Of a stretch of 64,000 nt of DNA, positions 8,429-17,259 are shown piece after piece; position 1 is the stretch's first letter; every line of letters begins with the position of its first letter. The stretch lies in IMG/VR virus record IMGVR_UViG_3300042453_004186, positions 1 through 64,000 of that record. One strand, given 5' to 3'. Under the pieces are notes generated by a model that was given only the letters and a program-made list of their open reading frames with translations, searched no databases and had not been told where the DNA came from. This stretch comes from a virus. The position numbers and the translations under genes were made by a program.

Positions 8429-9514
8429 ATGGCTAAAAAGAAAGAATCACTTACTACAGCAGTATCTGCTGAGATGAAAGCAAACTTTAACTTAGAGAAA
8501 TTTAAGGAAAAGAAATTACTCAACAATACTGTTAAATTTAAAGAACAAAAGTGGATTCCATTCTCTGAAGCATTACAAGACTCAACATCACTCCCAGGTG
8601 CAGCAATAGGACATATTAATCTATTGCGAGGACACAGTAACACAGGTAAGACAACAGCCTTACTTGAACTAGCAATTAATGCCCAAAAAATGGGCATTTT
8701 GCCTGTGTTTATCATTACAGAGATGAAATGGTCTTGGGAACATGCTAAACAAATGGGTTTCCAAGTTGAAGATATAGTTGATACTGAAACAGGTGAAATT
8801 GTAGATTATAAAGGATTCTTCCTATACAATGATAGAAGCACGCTACAAACAATTGAAGATGTAGCTGAATTTATTGCTGATTTGTTAGATGAACAAAAGA
8901 AAGGGAATTTACCTTATGATTTATGTTTCTTCTGGGATTCAATCGGTTCTATACCTTGTAAAATGAGTGTTGAAGCAAATAAAAATAACCCGATGTGGAA
9001 TGCAGGAGCAATGTCACAACAGTTTGGTAATTTTATTAATCAACGTTTCCCATTATCAAGAAAAGAATCATCACCATATACAAATTCAATGGTTGCAATT
9101 AATAAAATATGGATAGCACCTGCTGAAAATATTTTCTCTCAACCTAAAATGAAGATGAAAAATGGTGAGACTATGTTTTTAGATGCTTCTATTGTACTAA
9201 CATTTGGTAATATTACTAATAGTGGCACAAGTAAGTTAAAAGCAACTAAAGATGGTAAAGAAGTTGAATTTGCAGTTCGTACTAAAGTATCTGTAGATAA
9301 AAACCACGTTACAGGATTACAAACTAAAAATACAGTTGTAGCTACAATCCATGGTTTTATTCAAGACGATAACAAAGACATAACTGAATATAAAAAACAA
9401 CATGCTCACGAATGGGTACATATTTTAGGTAGCATCGAAGGTATTGGTCTTACTGAGGATAAGTCAGAATGGGAAGAAAGTAAAGAAGCAATTACCTTAA
9501 TTGATGAAGAATAA
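8429..9514 (+). CDS. uvsX: UvsX/RecA-like recombinase
   Basis: This 361-residue RecA-fold ATPase has Walker A GHSNTGKTT at 68-76 and a hydrophobic Walker B strand (DLCFFWDSIGSI) near 170. The following region GAMSQQFGNFINQRFP and the basic C-terminal half match the UvsX arrangement. It drives strand exchange for recombination-dependent replication and repair on gp32-coated ssDNA. Start context is ACAGTTATG with no Shine-Dalgarno. It lies between the gp32-like and FEN-like genes. Confident as a RecA-superfamily recombinase; UvsX orthology is inferred from phage context. Confidence 0.85.
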   Translation: MAKKKESLTTAVSAEMKANFNLEKFKEKKLLNNTVKFKEQKWIPFSEALQDSTSLPGAAIGHINLLRGHSNTGKTTALLELAINAQKMGILPVFIITEMKWSWEHAKQMGFQVEDIVDTETGEIVDYKGFFLYNDRSTLQTIEDVAEFIADLLDEQKKGNLPYDLCFFWDSIGSIPCKMSVEANKNNPMWNAGAMSQQFGNFINQRFPLSRKESSPYTNSMVAINKIWIAPAENIFSQPKMKMKNGETMFLDASIVLTFGNITNSGTSKLKATKDGKEVEFAVRTKVSVDKNHVTGLQTKNTVVATIHGFIQDDNKDITEYKKQHAHEWVHILGSIEGIGLTEDKSEWEESKEAITLIDEE

Positions 9515-9516
9515 AA

Positions 9517-10557
9517 ATGGATAAAAAGGACCTATTAAGATTACTAGACGACATGGATAAACCCAGTAATCCTGTCGGAACATTTAACAAACACAGTAGA
9601 GTATTAATTATAGATGGTTTAAATTTATTTTTACGTAACTTTGCTGTATTGAATTATGTCAATCAAGATGGGGTCCACATAGGTGGGTTGGGAGGATTCT
9701 TACGCTCATTAGGATTCTTAATAACCCAAAACAAGCCCACTTCCGTTTACATTATATTTGATGGGGTAGGTTCAACCGTTAATCGGAAGAACCTACTCCC
9801 CGAATATAAATCGGGAAGGAATATATCTCGAATGACTAATCATGATACATTTGATGATTTAGATGAAGAAAACGAATCTAAAGTAAACCAAATATCACGA
9901 CTGATACATTATCTACGTTGTTTACCCGTTAATCTTATATCACTCGATAAAGTTGAGGCAGATGACGTTATATCGCATTTATCCCGCTATATGTCAACTA
10001 AATACGATAGCAAATGTGTGATTGTATCCGCAGATAAAGACTTCCTACAATTAGTAGACGATAATATTACTGTGTATAGTCCAATGATTAAAGAGTACTA
10101 TACTCCAACTACAGTAGTAGAAAAATTTGGATTATCTCCTAAGAATTTTATATTATATAAGACATTAATGGGTGATAATTCAGATAAAATACCGGGAGTA
10201 AAAGGTTTAGGACCTAAAAAGATATTTAAATTCTTCCCAGAATTGCAGGCCCAAGATATGTCTTTAGATGATTTGTTTAACATTTGTGAAAGCAAATATA
10301 AGGAACATGTTATTTACTCTAAAATCATATTTGATTTTGATGCTATAAAAAACCACTATAAGATAATGGATTTAGGTAACCCATTATTAGATGAAGACGA
10401 AAAAGAATTTATTGAAGAAATAATTAGTAATAATGTAGATTCAATAAAAGCTGCTGATTTCCTAAAGATGTACCATGAAGATGGTTTAGGACATATCCTT
10501 AATAATATAGATTATTGGATTAGAAATACATTCACAACATTAAATAGTTTTAAATAA
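9517..10557 (+). CDS. 5'-3' exonuclease / RNase H-type FEN nuclease
   Basis: This 346-residue protein has a PIN/FEN fold. It shows LIIDGLNLFLRNF near residue 30, IIFDGVGS near 85, the acidic pair in VEADDVISHLSRY near 145, VSADKDFLQLV near 170, and a helix-hairpin-helix MGDNSDKIPGVKGLGPKKI near 215-235. These are the metal-binding and DNA-binding motifs of T4 RNase H and PolA 5'-nuclease domains. It probably removes RNA primers and flaps on the lagging strand. Since the PolA-like protein at 5734 has no 5'-nuclease domain, this enzyme would provide that activity separately. Confidence 0.85.
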   Translation: MDKKDLLRLLDDMDKPSNPVGTFNKHSRVLIIDGLNLFLRNFAVLNYVNQDGVHIGGLGGFLRSLGFLITQNKPTSVYIIFDGVGSTVNRKNLLPEYKSGRNISRMTNHDTFDDLDEENESKVNQISRLIHYLRCLPVNLISLDKVEADDVISHLSRYMSTKYDSKCVIVSADKDFLQLVDDNITVYSPMIKEYYTPTTVVEKFGLSPKNFILYKTLMGDNSDKIPGVKGLGPKKIFKFFPELQAQDMSLDDLFNICESKYKEHVIYSKIIFDFDAIKNHYKIMDLGNPLLDEDEKEFIEEIISNNVDSIKAADFLKMYHEDGLGHILNNIDYWIRNTFTTLNSFK

Positions 10558-10566
10558 ACAAGTTAT

Positions 10567-11931
10567 ATGACATTAAGCACACTGTCTCAGTATGGAATGC
10601 ACTTCCAGATCAAAGTTTTGTCCTCTTTACTTACACGTAAAGAATTTCTAATAAACATCCATGATGTAATTAGTGAAGAGTACTTTGACAATTCGGCACA
10701 TAAATGGATTATTAGTGAAATTCTTAAGTATTACAACCATTACCATACTACACCAAGTATGGATATACTTAAGGTAGAAATGAAAAAAATTGAAAATGAA
10801 GTATTACAACTAGCAATTAAAGAACAACTTCGAGAAGCATATACTGCCTCAGAAGATGATTTAGCATATGTTGAACAAGAATTTTCTAATTTTTGTAAAA
10901 ACCAACAACTAAAAAAAGCACTATTAACATCAGTTGACTTATTAAAAGCAGGAGACTACGATTCAATTAGACATTTGGTTGATAATGCCTTAAAATCAGG
11001 TCAAGATAAAAATCTAGGTTTAGAATATAATAAAGACATTGAGTCTCGATATAGAGAAGAACACCGAATTGCAATTCCTACACCTTGGGATTTATTTAAC
11101 AACTTATTCCAAGGTGGCATTGGACCAGGTGACTTTGGCTTAATATTTGGTAATCCGGGAGGTGGTAAATCATGGACATTAATTGCCCTAGGAGCACATG
11201 CTGTTAAATTAGGATTTAATGTTATACATTATACTCTTGAGTTAGGTGAAGATTATGTAGGAAGACGATATGATGCTTGTTTTACAGAAGTACCTGTAAA
11301 CACAATTATGGATTTCAAAGACAGAGTAGAATCAACTATTACCGAATTACCCGGCAATCTAGTAATTAAAGAATACTCACCAGGCAAAGCATCAATGTCT
11401 ACATTAGAGGCACATATTAAAAAATGCATTGAACAAGATTTTAGACCAGACCTTATTATCATTGATTACGTAGATCTTCTTCGTTCTAAAAGAACAAACT
11501 CTGAAAGGAAAGAGGAAATAGATGATATTTATTTAAGCACAAAAGGATTAGCTCGTGAGATGAAAATTCCAATTTGGAGTGTATCCCAAGTTAATAGATC
11601 AGGTGCAAAAGATGACATTATTGAAGGAGATAAAGCAGCCGGTAGCTACGATAAAATTATGATTACAGATATATCAATTTCATTATCACGTAAAAAAGAA
11701 GATAAGGTAGCCGGCACAGGTCGATTCCATATCATGAAAAATCGTTATGGTGGTGATGGAATGACATTTGGAGCCAAAGTAAACACATCAACTGGCCACT
11801 TCGAGATATTTGATGACTACGAAGAAAACGAAGAATCATATACCCCTTCTAAACCTGTAAACGAATTCAGCGACGTAAACGCTCAGGAACGAGAGACTCT
11901 TAAAAAGAAGTTTTTCGAATTACAATCTTAA
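10567..11931 (+). CDS. Replicative DNA helicase, DnaB/gp41-like
   Basis: This 454-residue protein has a helical N-terminal domain (about 1-140) and a RecA-like motor with Walker A GNPGGGKSW at 195-203, HYTLELGEDYVGRR, and Walker B LIIIDYVDLL near 300. WSVSQVNRSGAKDD and the SRKKED segment follow the DnaB motif order. It unwinds the fork as a hexamer. The C-terminal 30 residues are acidic and probably flexible. A weak promoter for the next gene overlaps the 3' end. It differs from uvsX, which has a distinct DNA-binding loop arrangement. Confidence 0.87.
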   Translation: MTLSTLSQYGMHFQIKVLSSLLTRKEFLINIHDVISEEYFDNSAHKWIISEILKYYNHYHTTPSMDILKVEMKKIENEVLQLAIKEQLREAYTASEDDLAYVEQEFSNFCKNQQLKKALLTSVDLLKAGDYDSIRHLVDNALKSGQDKNLGLEYNKDIESRYREEHRIAIPTPWDLFNNLFQGGIGPGDFGLIFGNPGGGKSWTLIALGAHAVKLGFNVIHYTLELGEDYVGRRYDACFTEVPVNTIMDFKDRVESTITELPGNLVIKEYSPGKASMSTLEAHIKKCIEQDFRPDLIIIDYVDLLRSKRTNSERKEEIDDIYLSTKGLAREMKIPIWSVSQVNRSGAKDDIIEGDKAAGSYDKIMITDISISLSRKKEDKVAGTGRFHIMKNRYGGDGMTFGAKVNTSTGHFEIFDDYEENEESYTPSKPVNEFSDVNAQERETLKKKFFELQS

Positions 11932-11942
11932 TATTATATTTA
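11911..11942 (+). promoter_or_regulatory. Possible promoter before nrdB
   Basis: TATATTTA at 11935-11942 is placed 4 nt before the nrdB ATG at 11947, the same spacing as at several stronger promoters. The -33 position is a T-run (11911-11915) without a clear TTG, so this may be weak or regulated. Confidence 0.4.
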
Positions 11943-11946
11943 CAAA

Positions 11947-12897
11947 ATGATTATCGAAGCTAGAAATTTCTACAAGCCATTCGAGTACCAACAGGCTTTT
12001 GATTTTTATAAAGATCAACACCGTTCACATTGGTTAGCGGATGAAGTTCCACTCGCATCTGATTTAGGTGACTGGAAATTAAAATTAACTGAACCTGAGA
12101 AGAATTTAATTGGAAACATATTAAAATCATTTGCTCAAACAGAAGTTCACGTAAATGATTATTGGTCGACAAAAGTATCAGTATGGTTTCCAAAACCTGA
12201 AATTCAAGCAATGGCTCGTGTGTTTGCTGATTTTGAATCAATTCATGCTGAAGCATATGCTCGTTTGAATGAAGAATTAGGTTTAGATGATTTTCAAGCG
12301 TTCTTAGAAGACGAAACATCAAAAGCAAAAATTGAGCGTTTAATTGAAACACCAGGTGAAACATTAGAGGAAAGAGCATTATCATTAGCCATATTCTCAG
12401 CGTTCACTGAAGGAGTAAATTTATTTAGTTCGTTTGCTATATTAATGAGTTTCCAATTAAGAAACTTAATGAAAGGAACAGGCCAAATTGTTGAATGGAG
12501 TGTTAGAGATGAATCATTACATTCTAAAGCAGGATGTTGGTTGTTTAGAACATTACTTGAAGAACAACCAGAACTAAATACTGACGTTTTAAGAAAAGCA
12601 GTAACCGAAGCTTGTCAAATATCAGTACAATTAGAATTTGATTTTATTGATAAGGCGTTTGAAATGGGAGATGTTGATGGATTAAATGTTAATCAACTAA
12701 AAAATTTCATTAAAGCACGAGCTAACGAAAAAATGATAGAATTAGGTTACACCGCGATTTATAATGACATTGATCCAAATTTATTAAAACAAATTGAGTG
12801 GTTTGGTCATTTAACAAGTGGTAAAACACATCAAGATTTCTTTGCAGGAAGAGTAACAAGTTATTCAAAATCAACAGCAGATTGGGACGATTTATAA
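11947..12897 (+). CDS. nrdB: Ribonucleotide reductase class I, beta subunit
   Basis: This 316-residue four-helix ferritin-like protein holds the di-iron/tyrosyl radical cofactor. FESIHAEAY at 96-104 provides Glu97, His100 and the candidate radical Tyr104, equivalent to E115/H118/Y122 of E. coli NrdB. FTEGV and RDESLH supply the second set of Glu/His ligands. It is shorter than the E. coli protein (375), as is usual in phages. It works with NrdA encoded 11 bp downstream to make dNDPs. All visible metal ligands are intact. Confidence 0.93.
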   Translation: MIIEARNFYKPFEYQQAFDFYKDQHRSHWLADEVPLASDLGDWKLKLTEPEKNLIGNILKSFAQTEVHVNDYWSTKVSVWFPKPEIQAMARVFADFESIHAEAYARLNEELGLDDFQAFLEDETSKAKIERLIETPGETLEERALSLAIFSAFTEGVNLFSSFAILMSFQLRNLMKGTGQIVEWSVRDESLHSKAGCWLFRTLLEEQPELNTDVLRKAVTEACQISVQLEFDFIDKAFEMGDVDGLNVNQLKNFIKARANEKMIELGYTAIYNDIDPNLLKQIEWFGHLTSGKTHQDFFAGRVTSYSKSTADWDDL

Positions 12898-12907
12898 AAT
12901 ATAAAAA

Positions 12908-14632
12908 ATGAGTATACAAGTAGACACAGATGGATGGGTTAAAGGAAAGAATTACCCAAGTTGGATGGATGAGATAGCAGTTAGTATGATTTCAAAAGGT
13001 TATTTATTACCTGATGAAGATGTATTTGACGCATATAAGAGAGTAACTAAATCAGCTGCTCGCAGATTAAAACGTAAAGACTTACAACCATTCTTTTATG
13101 AGGCAATAGTTAAGAACTGGTTATGTTTAGCATCACCTGTATTATCAAATTTAGGTACAGAACGTGGAATGCCAATTTCATGCTTTGGTATTGATGTTGG
13201 AGATAGTATCGAAGGCATAGCAGATGCTAACTCTGAGTTAATGAGACTATCATCTCAAGGTGGTGGTGTAGGCATTGGTTTATCTCGCATTAGAGGCCGA
13301 GGTAAACAAATTAAAGACAATGGTGTGTCTGAAGGTATTGTTCCATGGGCTAAAATTTATGACTCAACTATTTTAGCTACTAATCAAGGATCAGTTCGTA
13401 GAGGAGCAGCATCAGTTAATTTACATATTAACCATCCTGACATTGAGGAATTTTTACAAATTCGTAGACCAAAAGGTGATGTTAATCGTCAATGTTTGAA
13501 TTTACATCAGTGCGTTGTTATTGATGATAAGTTTATGACTGACCTAGACAATAAAGAGCCTAGAGCAATGAAATTGTGGGGTGAGATTTTAAAAACACGT
13601 CTTGAAACAGGTGAACCTTATATCATGTTTGAAGATAATGTTAACAATGATAATCCTGAAGCATATAAGAAAAATAACTTAAATGTTTCAATGACTAATA
13701 TTTGTTCTGAAATCTCATTATATACAGACGAATTACACTCATTCATTTGCTGTTTATCATCTTTAAACTTAGCTCGTTGGGATGAATGGAAAGATTTTAC
13801 ATTTGAGAATGGAATGACATTACCTGAATTAACTTGTTGGTTCTTAGAAGGTGTATTGCAAGAATTTATTGATAGAGCTAAAAATGTTAAGTTTATGGAA
13901 AACACAGTTCGTTCTGCTACTAAAGGTAGAGCAATTGGAATTGGTGTTTTAGGATGGCATACCTTTTTACAATCAAAGAACTTACCATTTGTAGGTATTC
14001 AAGCAACTGCTCATACAAGAATGATATCTGACTTTATTGAGAAAGGCGCTTTAAAAGCATCTCGTGAACAAGCAGAATTATATGGTGAGCCAGAATGGTG
14101 TAAAGGTACAGGTATGAGACATACTCATCACTTAGCAATTGCACCTACAGTATCAAACGCCCATATTTCAGGAGGTGTATCACCTTCAATCGAACCTATT
14201 CCTGCTAACGTTTATAATTTGAAAACAGCAAAAGGTGTATTCATTAAACGTAATAGAATATTAGAAGAATTACTTGAAACTAAAGGATATAATATTGATA
14301 GTGTTTGGGAACAAATTCTAAAAGATCAAGGCTCAGTTATTAATGTCCCTTCTTATATTTTAACTGATGAGGAAAAGGAAGTATTCTTAACATTCAAAGA
14401 AATCAATCAATTAGAAATTGTAAGACAAAATGGTGTTAGACAAGAATATGTAGATCAAGCTATTTCATTAAATTTATGTTTTGACCCAAATGATACTCCA
14501 AAATGGATTAGCCAAGTACATAAAGAGGCTCATAAATTAGGAATTAAAACATTATATTACTTACGCACTGAATCAGTGTTAAGAGGAGATAATTTACAGC
14601 GCTTATCAGAATGTATCTCTTGCGAGGGGTAA
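12908..14632 (+). CDS. nrdA: Ribonucleotide reductase class I, alpha subunit
   Basis: This 574-residue subunit has the catalytic residues in place: ISCFGID with C92, the NICSE loop with N264, C266 and E268, and the second redox cysteine in CCLSSLNLAR (C281/C282). A C-terminal CISC pair (C569, C572) suits thioredoxin or glutaredoxin recharge. It is about 190 residues shorter than E. coli NrdA and begins directly in the catalytic barrel. No N-terminal ATP-cone is seen, so dATP feedback inhibition through a cone is unlikely. Its TAA is followed by a terminator. Confidence 0.93.
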   Translation: MSIQVDTDGWVKGKNYPSWMDEIAVSMISKGYLLPDEDVFDAYKRVTKSAARRLKRKDLQPFFYEAIVKNWLCLASPVLSNLGTERGMPISCFGIDVGDSIEGIADANSELMRLSSQGGGVGIGLSRIRGRGKQIKDNGVSEGIVPWAKIYDSTILATNQGSVRRGAASVNLHINHPDIEEFLQIRRPKGDVNRQCLNLHQCVVIDDKFMTDLDNKEPRAMKLWGEILKTRLETGEPYIMFEDNVNNDNPEAYKKNNLNVSMTNICSEISLYTDELHSFICCLSSLNLARWDEWKDFTFENGMTLPELTCWFLEGVLQEFIDRAKNVKFMENTVRSATKGRAIGIGVLGWHTFLQSKNLPFVGIQATAHTRMISDFIEKGALKASREQAELYGEPEWCKGTGMRHTHHLAIAPTVSNAHISGGVSPSIEPIPANVYNLKTAKGVFIKRNRILEELLETKGYNIDSVWEQILKDQGSVINVPSYILTDEEKEVFLTFKEINQLEIVRQNGVRQEYVDQAISLNLCFDPNDTPKWISQVHKEAHKLGIKTLYYLRTESVLRGDNLQRLSECISCEG

Positions 14633-14652
14633 GCGATTTTATATAAATAAAA

Positions 14653-14684
14653 TGTGGCCTTCGGGCCATTTTTTATTATCTTTA
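14653..14684 (+). promoter_or_regulatory. Predicted promoter built around a terminator, TGTG-N20-TATCTTTA
   Basis: TGTG at 14653-14656, a 20 bp spacer consisting of the terminator hairpin and T-run, and TATCTTTA at 14677-14684. The ATG of the next gene is at 14689, only 4 nt past the box, so a leaderless mRNA is likely. Confidence 0.6.
14656..14675 (+). terminator. Rho-independent terminator after nrdA (UUCG loop)
   Basis: The GGCC-TTCG-GGCC hairpin at 14656-14667 has an exceptionally stable cUUCGg tetraloop and is followed by ATTTTTT. It lies 23 bp after the nrdA stop. It is embedded between the two boxes of the next promoter. Confidence 0.8.
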
Positions 14685-14688
14685 CAGC

Positions 14689-14982
14689 ATGAAAGTTGGA
14701 GCCTTAGTAGAATGTATCAATGATACATGGAAACAAGAAACAATAAATTTAATACCCAATAGACCTATTAAGGGAAAATACTACACTATTCGAACTGTTG
14801 AAAAATACCCACATGGTGTGGGTGTCACATTAGAAGAAGTTGTTAACGGAATGATAGCCATGCATAATGGCCAACCTACTGAACCTACATTCGATGCAGA
14901 ACGATTCCGTGAACTAGAAGACCTACCAGATATAGAAGAGCTTTTAGAAGAAGTTTTTTCAGATGAACTTGTAAGCAAATAA
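14689..14982 (+). CDS. Hypothetical 97-residue protein
   Basis: This small soluble protein has an N-terminal half that looks like a compact beta-barrel, of the kind in small regulatory SH3-like phage proteins (KVGALVECIND, GKYYTIRTVE, GVGVTLEEV). The C-terminus is acidic and helical (DLPDIEELLEEVF). I do not recognise a named family. It is the first gene after the nrdA terminator and starts 4 nt after a -7 box. The next gene is the DpdA-like transglycosylase, so both may belong to one transcript. Confidence 0.6.
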   Translation: MKVGALVECINDTWKQETINLIPNRPIKGKYYTIRTVEKYPHGVGVTLEEVVNGMIAMHNGQPTEPTFDAERFRELEDLPDIEELLEEVFSDELVSK

Positions 14983-15006
14983 TCTAATATTTATATTAAA
15001 TCAGTT

Positions 15007-15822
15007 ATGAAAACACCCCGTATCAAATTATCACACGAAGTACCATTAGCAGTACTACCCGTATCAAAAACATTTAACGATTATGATTATTGTTTGCCTC
15101 ATTTGTTAGACAAAGAATATGATTACTTTGCGTATTTTGAAGAAGCTAAAAAAGAAGGCCGATATATTATCATGGATAATAGTTTACATGAACTAGGCCA
15201 TGCTTATGATACAGATCGTTTATTACATTGGGTAAACTACTTTAAGCCAAATGAATTTATTGTACCCGATGTATGGCAAGACATGCAAGGTTCTATTGAT
15301 AATGCAGCAGAATGGGCTCATATTGAGTTACCTGAAGAAACATTAAAAGTAGCAGTAGTACAAGCAACTTGTATTGAAGATGCTGCTGAATGTTATTTAA
15401 AATACAAAGCATTAGGTTACAAGAAAATAGCATTTTCATATGGTGCTGGGTACTATAAAGAGCACTTCAATCACCCCAACCCAGCTATATCAACTGCTAT
15501 GGGTAGAGTAAACGTTATTGGTACATTGTATGCGGCTGAAGTAATCGATGATAGTGATAGAATCCATTTACTTGGATGTGCAGCGCCACAAGAATTTATT
15601 TACTATAAAGATATGAAGTTTATTGAAACAATAGATACTTCAAACCCAATTATGGCTGCTATGGAAGGTACATTATATACTAATCAAGGATTAGATGAAA
15701 AACCAATACTCAAAATTGACCAGGCAATGAATACACCTGTAGGGATGATTGATTGGGTTAAAATCCATACTAATGTAAATAAGTTTAGAGAAATAAATCA
15801 GTTACAAACAATTTTAAATTAA
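15007..15822 (+). CDS. dpdA: DpdA-like 7-deazaguanine DNA transglycosylase
   Basis: This 271-residue TIM-barrel protein resembles the tRNA-guanine transglycosylase superfamily. IIMDNSLHELG (D57) fits the substrate-binding Asp segment. FIVPDVWQD (D88) matches the PD-V-x-D pattern of phage DpdA proteins, HLLGCAAPQEF at 187-197 corresponds to the substrate-recognition glycine loop, and IDTSNP with D210 is the candidate nucleophile. DpdA enzymes exchange guanine in DNA for a 7-deazaguanine base. The neighbours queC, queD, queE and folE supply preQ0, which strongly supports this over a tRNA role. The protein is compact compared with bacterial Tgt (about 375). Confidence 0.75.
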   Translation: MKTPRIKLSHEVPLAVLPVSKTFNDYDYCLPHLLDKEYDYFAYFEEAKKEGRYIIMDNSLHELGHAYDTDRLLHWVNYFKPNEFIVPDVWQDMQGSIDNAAEWAHIELPEETLKVAVVQATCIEDAAECYLKYKALGYKKIAFSYGAGYYKEHFNHPNPAISTAMGRVNVIGTLYAAEVIDDSDRIHLLGCAAPQEFIYYKDMKFIETIDTSNPIMAAMEGTLYTNQGLDEKPILKIDQAMNTPVGMIDWVKIHTNVNKFREINQLQTILN

Positions 15823-15830
15823 TAAAAGTT

Positions 15831-15983
15831 ATGGAAGAAACATGGTTTGGGGGTATTTCTCCTACACAAGGTAACCTATATGAACAAGAATGGACTGAGG
15901 CTATTAAAAAGTTAAGGAAAGGTCGTCTTAGTTTATCAAACGAGGATACAAATATTATATTACAAATAGCAAATAAATTATGA
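15831..15983 (+). CDS. Small 50-residue protein between dpdA and queC
   Basis: The ORF begins at an ATG in the phage's preferred AAAGTTATG context and its TGA overlaps the queC ATG (ATGA). It encodes a 50-residue acidic-then-basic peptide with Trp6 and Trp21. No family is recognised. Conserved spacing and the overlap with queC make it a likely real gene translated with the deazaguanine operon. Confidence 0.5.
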   Translation: MEETWFGGISPTQGNLYEQEWTEAIKKLRKGRLSLSNEDTNIILQIANKL

Positions 15984-16861
15984 AGAAACAAGCAGTATTA
16001 TCATTAAGTGGGGGAATGGATAGTTCCACTTTATTGCTTCATCTACTTGCCAATGGCTATGAAGTTACAGCATTATCATTCGATTATGGTCAAAAACATA
16101 ATGTAGAATTAGAACGTGCTAAAGATTTAGTTAAGTATATTAATAGTAGTCCTAACCGAGAATGGTATAACAGTGATTTTGAACAAATGGTTATCAATTA
16201 TCCTATTGTTAAACATCAAGTGATTGAACTTAAAGGATTATCTGAATTACTAAACTCAGCATTAGTAACTGGTGGTAAAGAAGTACCTGAAGGACACTAT
16301 GCTGAAGAAAATATGAAAGCAACAGTAGTCCCAAATCGTAATAAGATTTTTAGTTCTATTATTCAAGCAGTTGCATTATCAATTGCCGAACAGAAAGGGA
16401 CAGATTGCGCTATAGCAATGGGTATTCACGCAGGTGACCACGCTATTTATCCTGATTGCCGCCAAGAATTTAGAGATGCTGATTTTGAAGCATTTAAAGC
16501 GGGTAATTGGGGAGCTGAGAAAGTATATCACTATACACCTTATCTTCATACTGATAAGTTTGGTATTCTAGAAGATGGGGATAAGTGTGTAAATAAACTT
16601 GGCTTAGACTTTAATGAAGTGTATGTTCGCACTAACACAAGTTACAAACCAATCAAACATTACTACAGACCAGAAACAAATGCTTACAAATGGTACTCAG
16701 ACTATAAATCAGCATCATCAGTAGAACGAGTTGAGGCATTTATGAAACTTGGAAAACCAGACCCTTGCGAATATGCAAATGAAACAGGTCCTGTAAGTTG
16801 GGAAACAGTAGTAGAACATGTAAAAACAATTTTAAATAATCATAATAATGCCAACATCTAA
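15980..16861 (+). CDS. queC: 7-cyano-7-deazaguanine (preQ0) synthase QueC
   Basis: This 293-residue PP-loop ATPase has SLSGGMDSSTLL at 8-19, SFDYGQKHNVE near 35, VPNRNKIF near 115 and GIHAGDHAIYPDCRQEF near 150, the full QueC motif order. It converts 7-carboxy-7-deazaguanine to preQ0 with ATP and ammonia. The C-terminal zinc site of bacterial QueC (Cys in TCY and CGxCxxC) is absent. The matching region reads NTSYKP and then DYKSASSVER, so all four ligands are replaced. Core catalytic motifs are intact, so activity is probable with an altered fold-stabilising region. Confidence 0.9.
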   Translation: MKKQAVLSLSGGMDSSTLLLHLLANGYEVTALSFDYGQKHNVELERAKDLVKYINSSPNREWYNSDFEQMVINYPIVKHQVIELKGLSELLNSALVTGGKEVPEGHYAEENMKATVVPNRNKIFSSIIQAVALSIAEQKGTDCAIAMGIHAGDHAIYPDCRQEFRDADFEAFKAGNWGAEKVYHYTPYLHTDKFGILEDGDKCVNKLGLDFNEVYVRTNTSYKPIKHYYRPETNAYKWYSDYKSASSVERVEAFMKLGKPDPCEYANETGPVSWETVVEHVKTILNNHNNANI

Positions 16862-17012
16862 AAAACGAGGTGGGAAGAAAGCTCACAACAAGCGAGTTTC
16901 AAATCGAAATGAAACAATTGCTAAAAATAGATTAGTTATGGAACGTAAATTTATGGCCATGCTAAAAGAACAAATGCAACGACAAAACCCAGAAACTGAA
17001 GACAATGCCTAA
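16848..17012 (+). CDS. Small basic 54-residue protein
   Basis: This ORF overlaps queC by 14 bases and the following thioredoxin-like gene by 8. It encodes a Lys/Arg-rich N-terminus (KKRGGKKAHNKR) and a helical Met/Gln-rich C-terminus. It might bind nucleic acid, judged on charge alone. The double overlap and fully open frame in a dense operon favour a real gene. Confidence 0.5.
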   Translation: MPTSKKRGGKKAHNKRVSNRNETIAKNRLVMERKFMAMLKEQMQRQNPETEDNA

Positions 17013-17259
17013 AGAATTATTTTATTACACAGCACCATGGTGTCAACCATGCCAAACATTAGGTCCAATTATGGAGGATGTTGCTAGACAAATCCCAGTC
17101 CATAAACAAAATATTGACTATATTGACCCAGCAATATTAACAGCTGCTAATGTACGAAATGTACCCACAGTAGTATTAACAGAAAATGGTCAAGAATTAA
17201 AACGTTTTGTAGGCGTAAAATCACATTCACAAATTATTAATTGGTTAAACGAAGGATAA
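17005..17259 (+). CDS. Thioredoxin-like protein 1
   Basis: This 84-residue thioredoxin fold has the redox pair C13-Q-P-C16 in APWCQPC and a cis-proline segment VRNVPTVVL. It is shorter than canonical thioredoxin (about 105), missing the first beta-alpha unit, like other phage thioredoxin/glutaredoxin-like proteins. It could recharge the C-terminal CISC of NrdA or serve the QueE/QueD steps. The stop overlaps the queD ATG (TAATG). Confidence 0.8.
   Translation: MPKELFYYTAPWCQPCQTLGPIMEDVARQIPVHKQNIDYIDPAILTAANVRNVPTVVLTENGQELKRFVGVKSHSQIINWLNEG

Noticed and set aside
14642-14649. T4-type late promoter TATAAATA; the same 8-mer occurs at 36279 and near 48355
   Set aside because: The copies are few, lie in coding sequence or have no consistent distance to starts, as expected by chance in AT-rich DNA.
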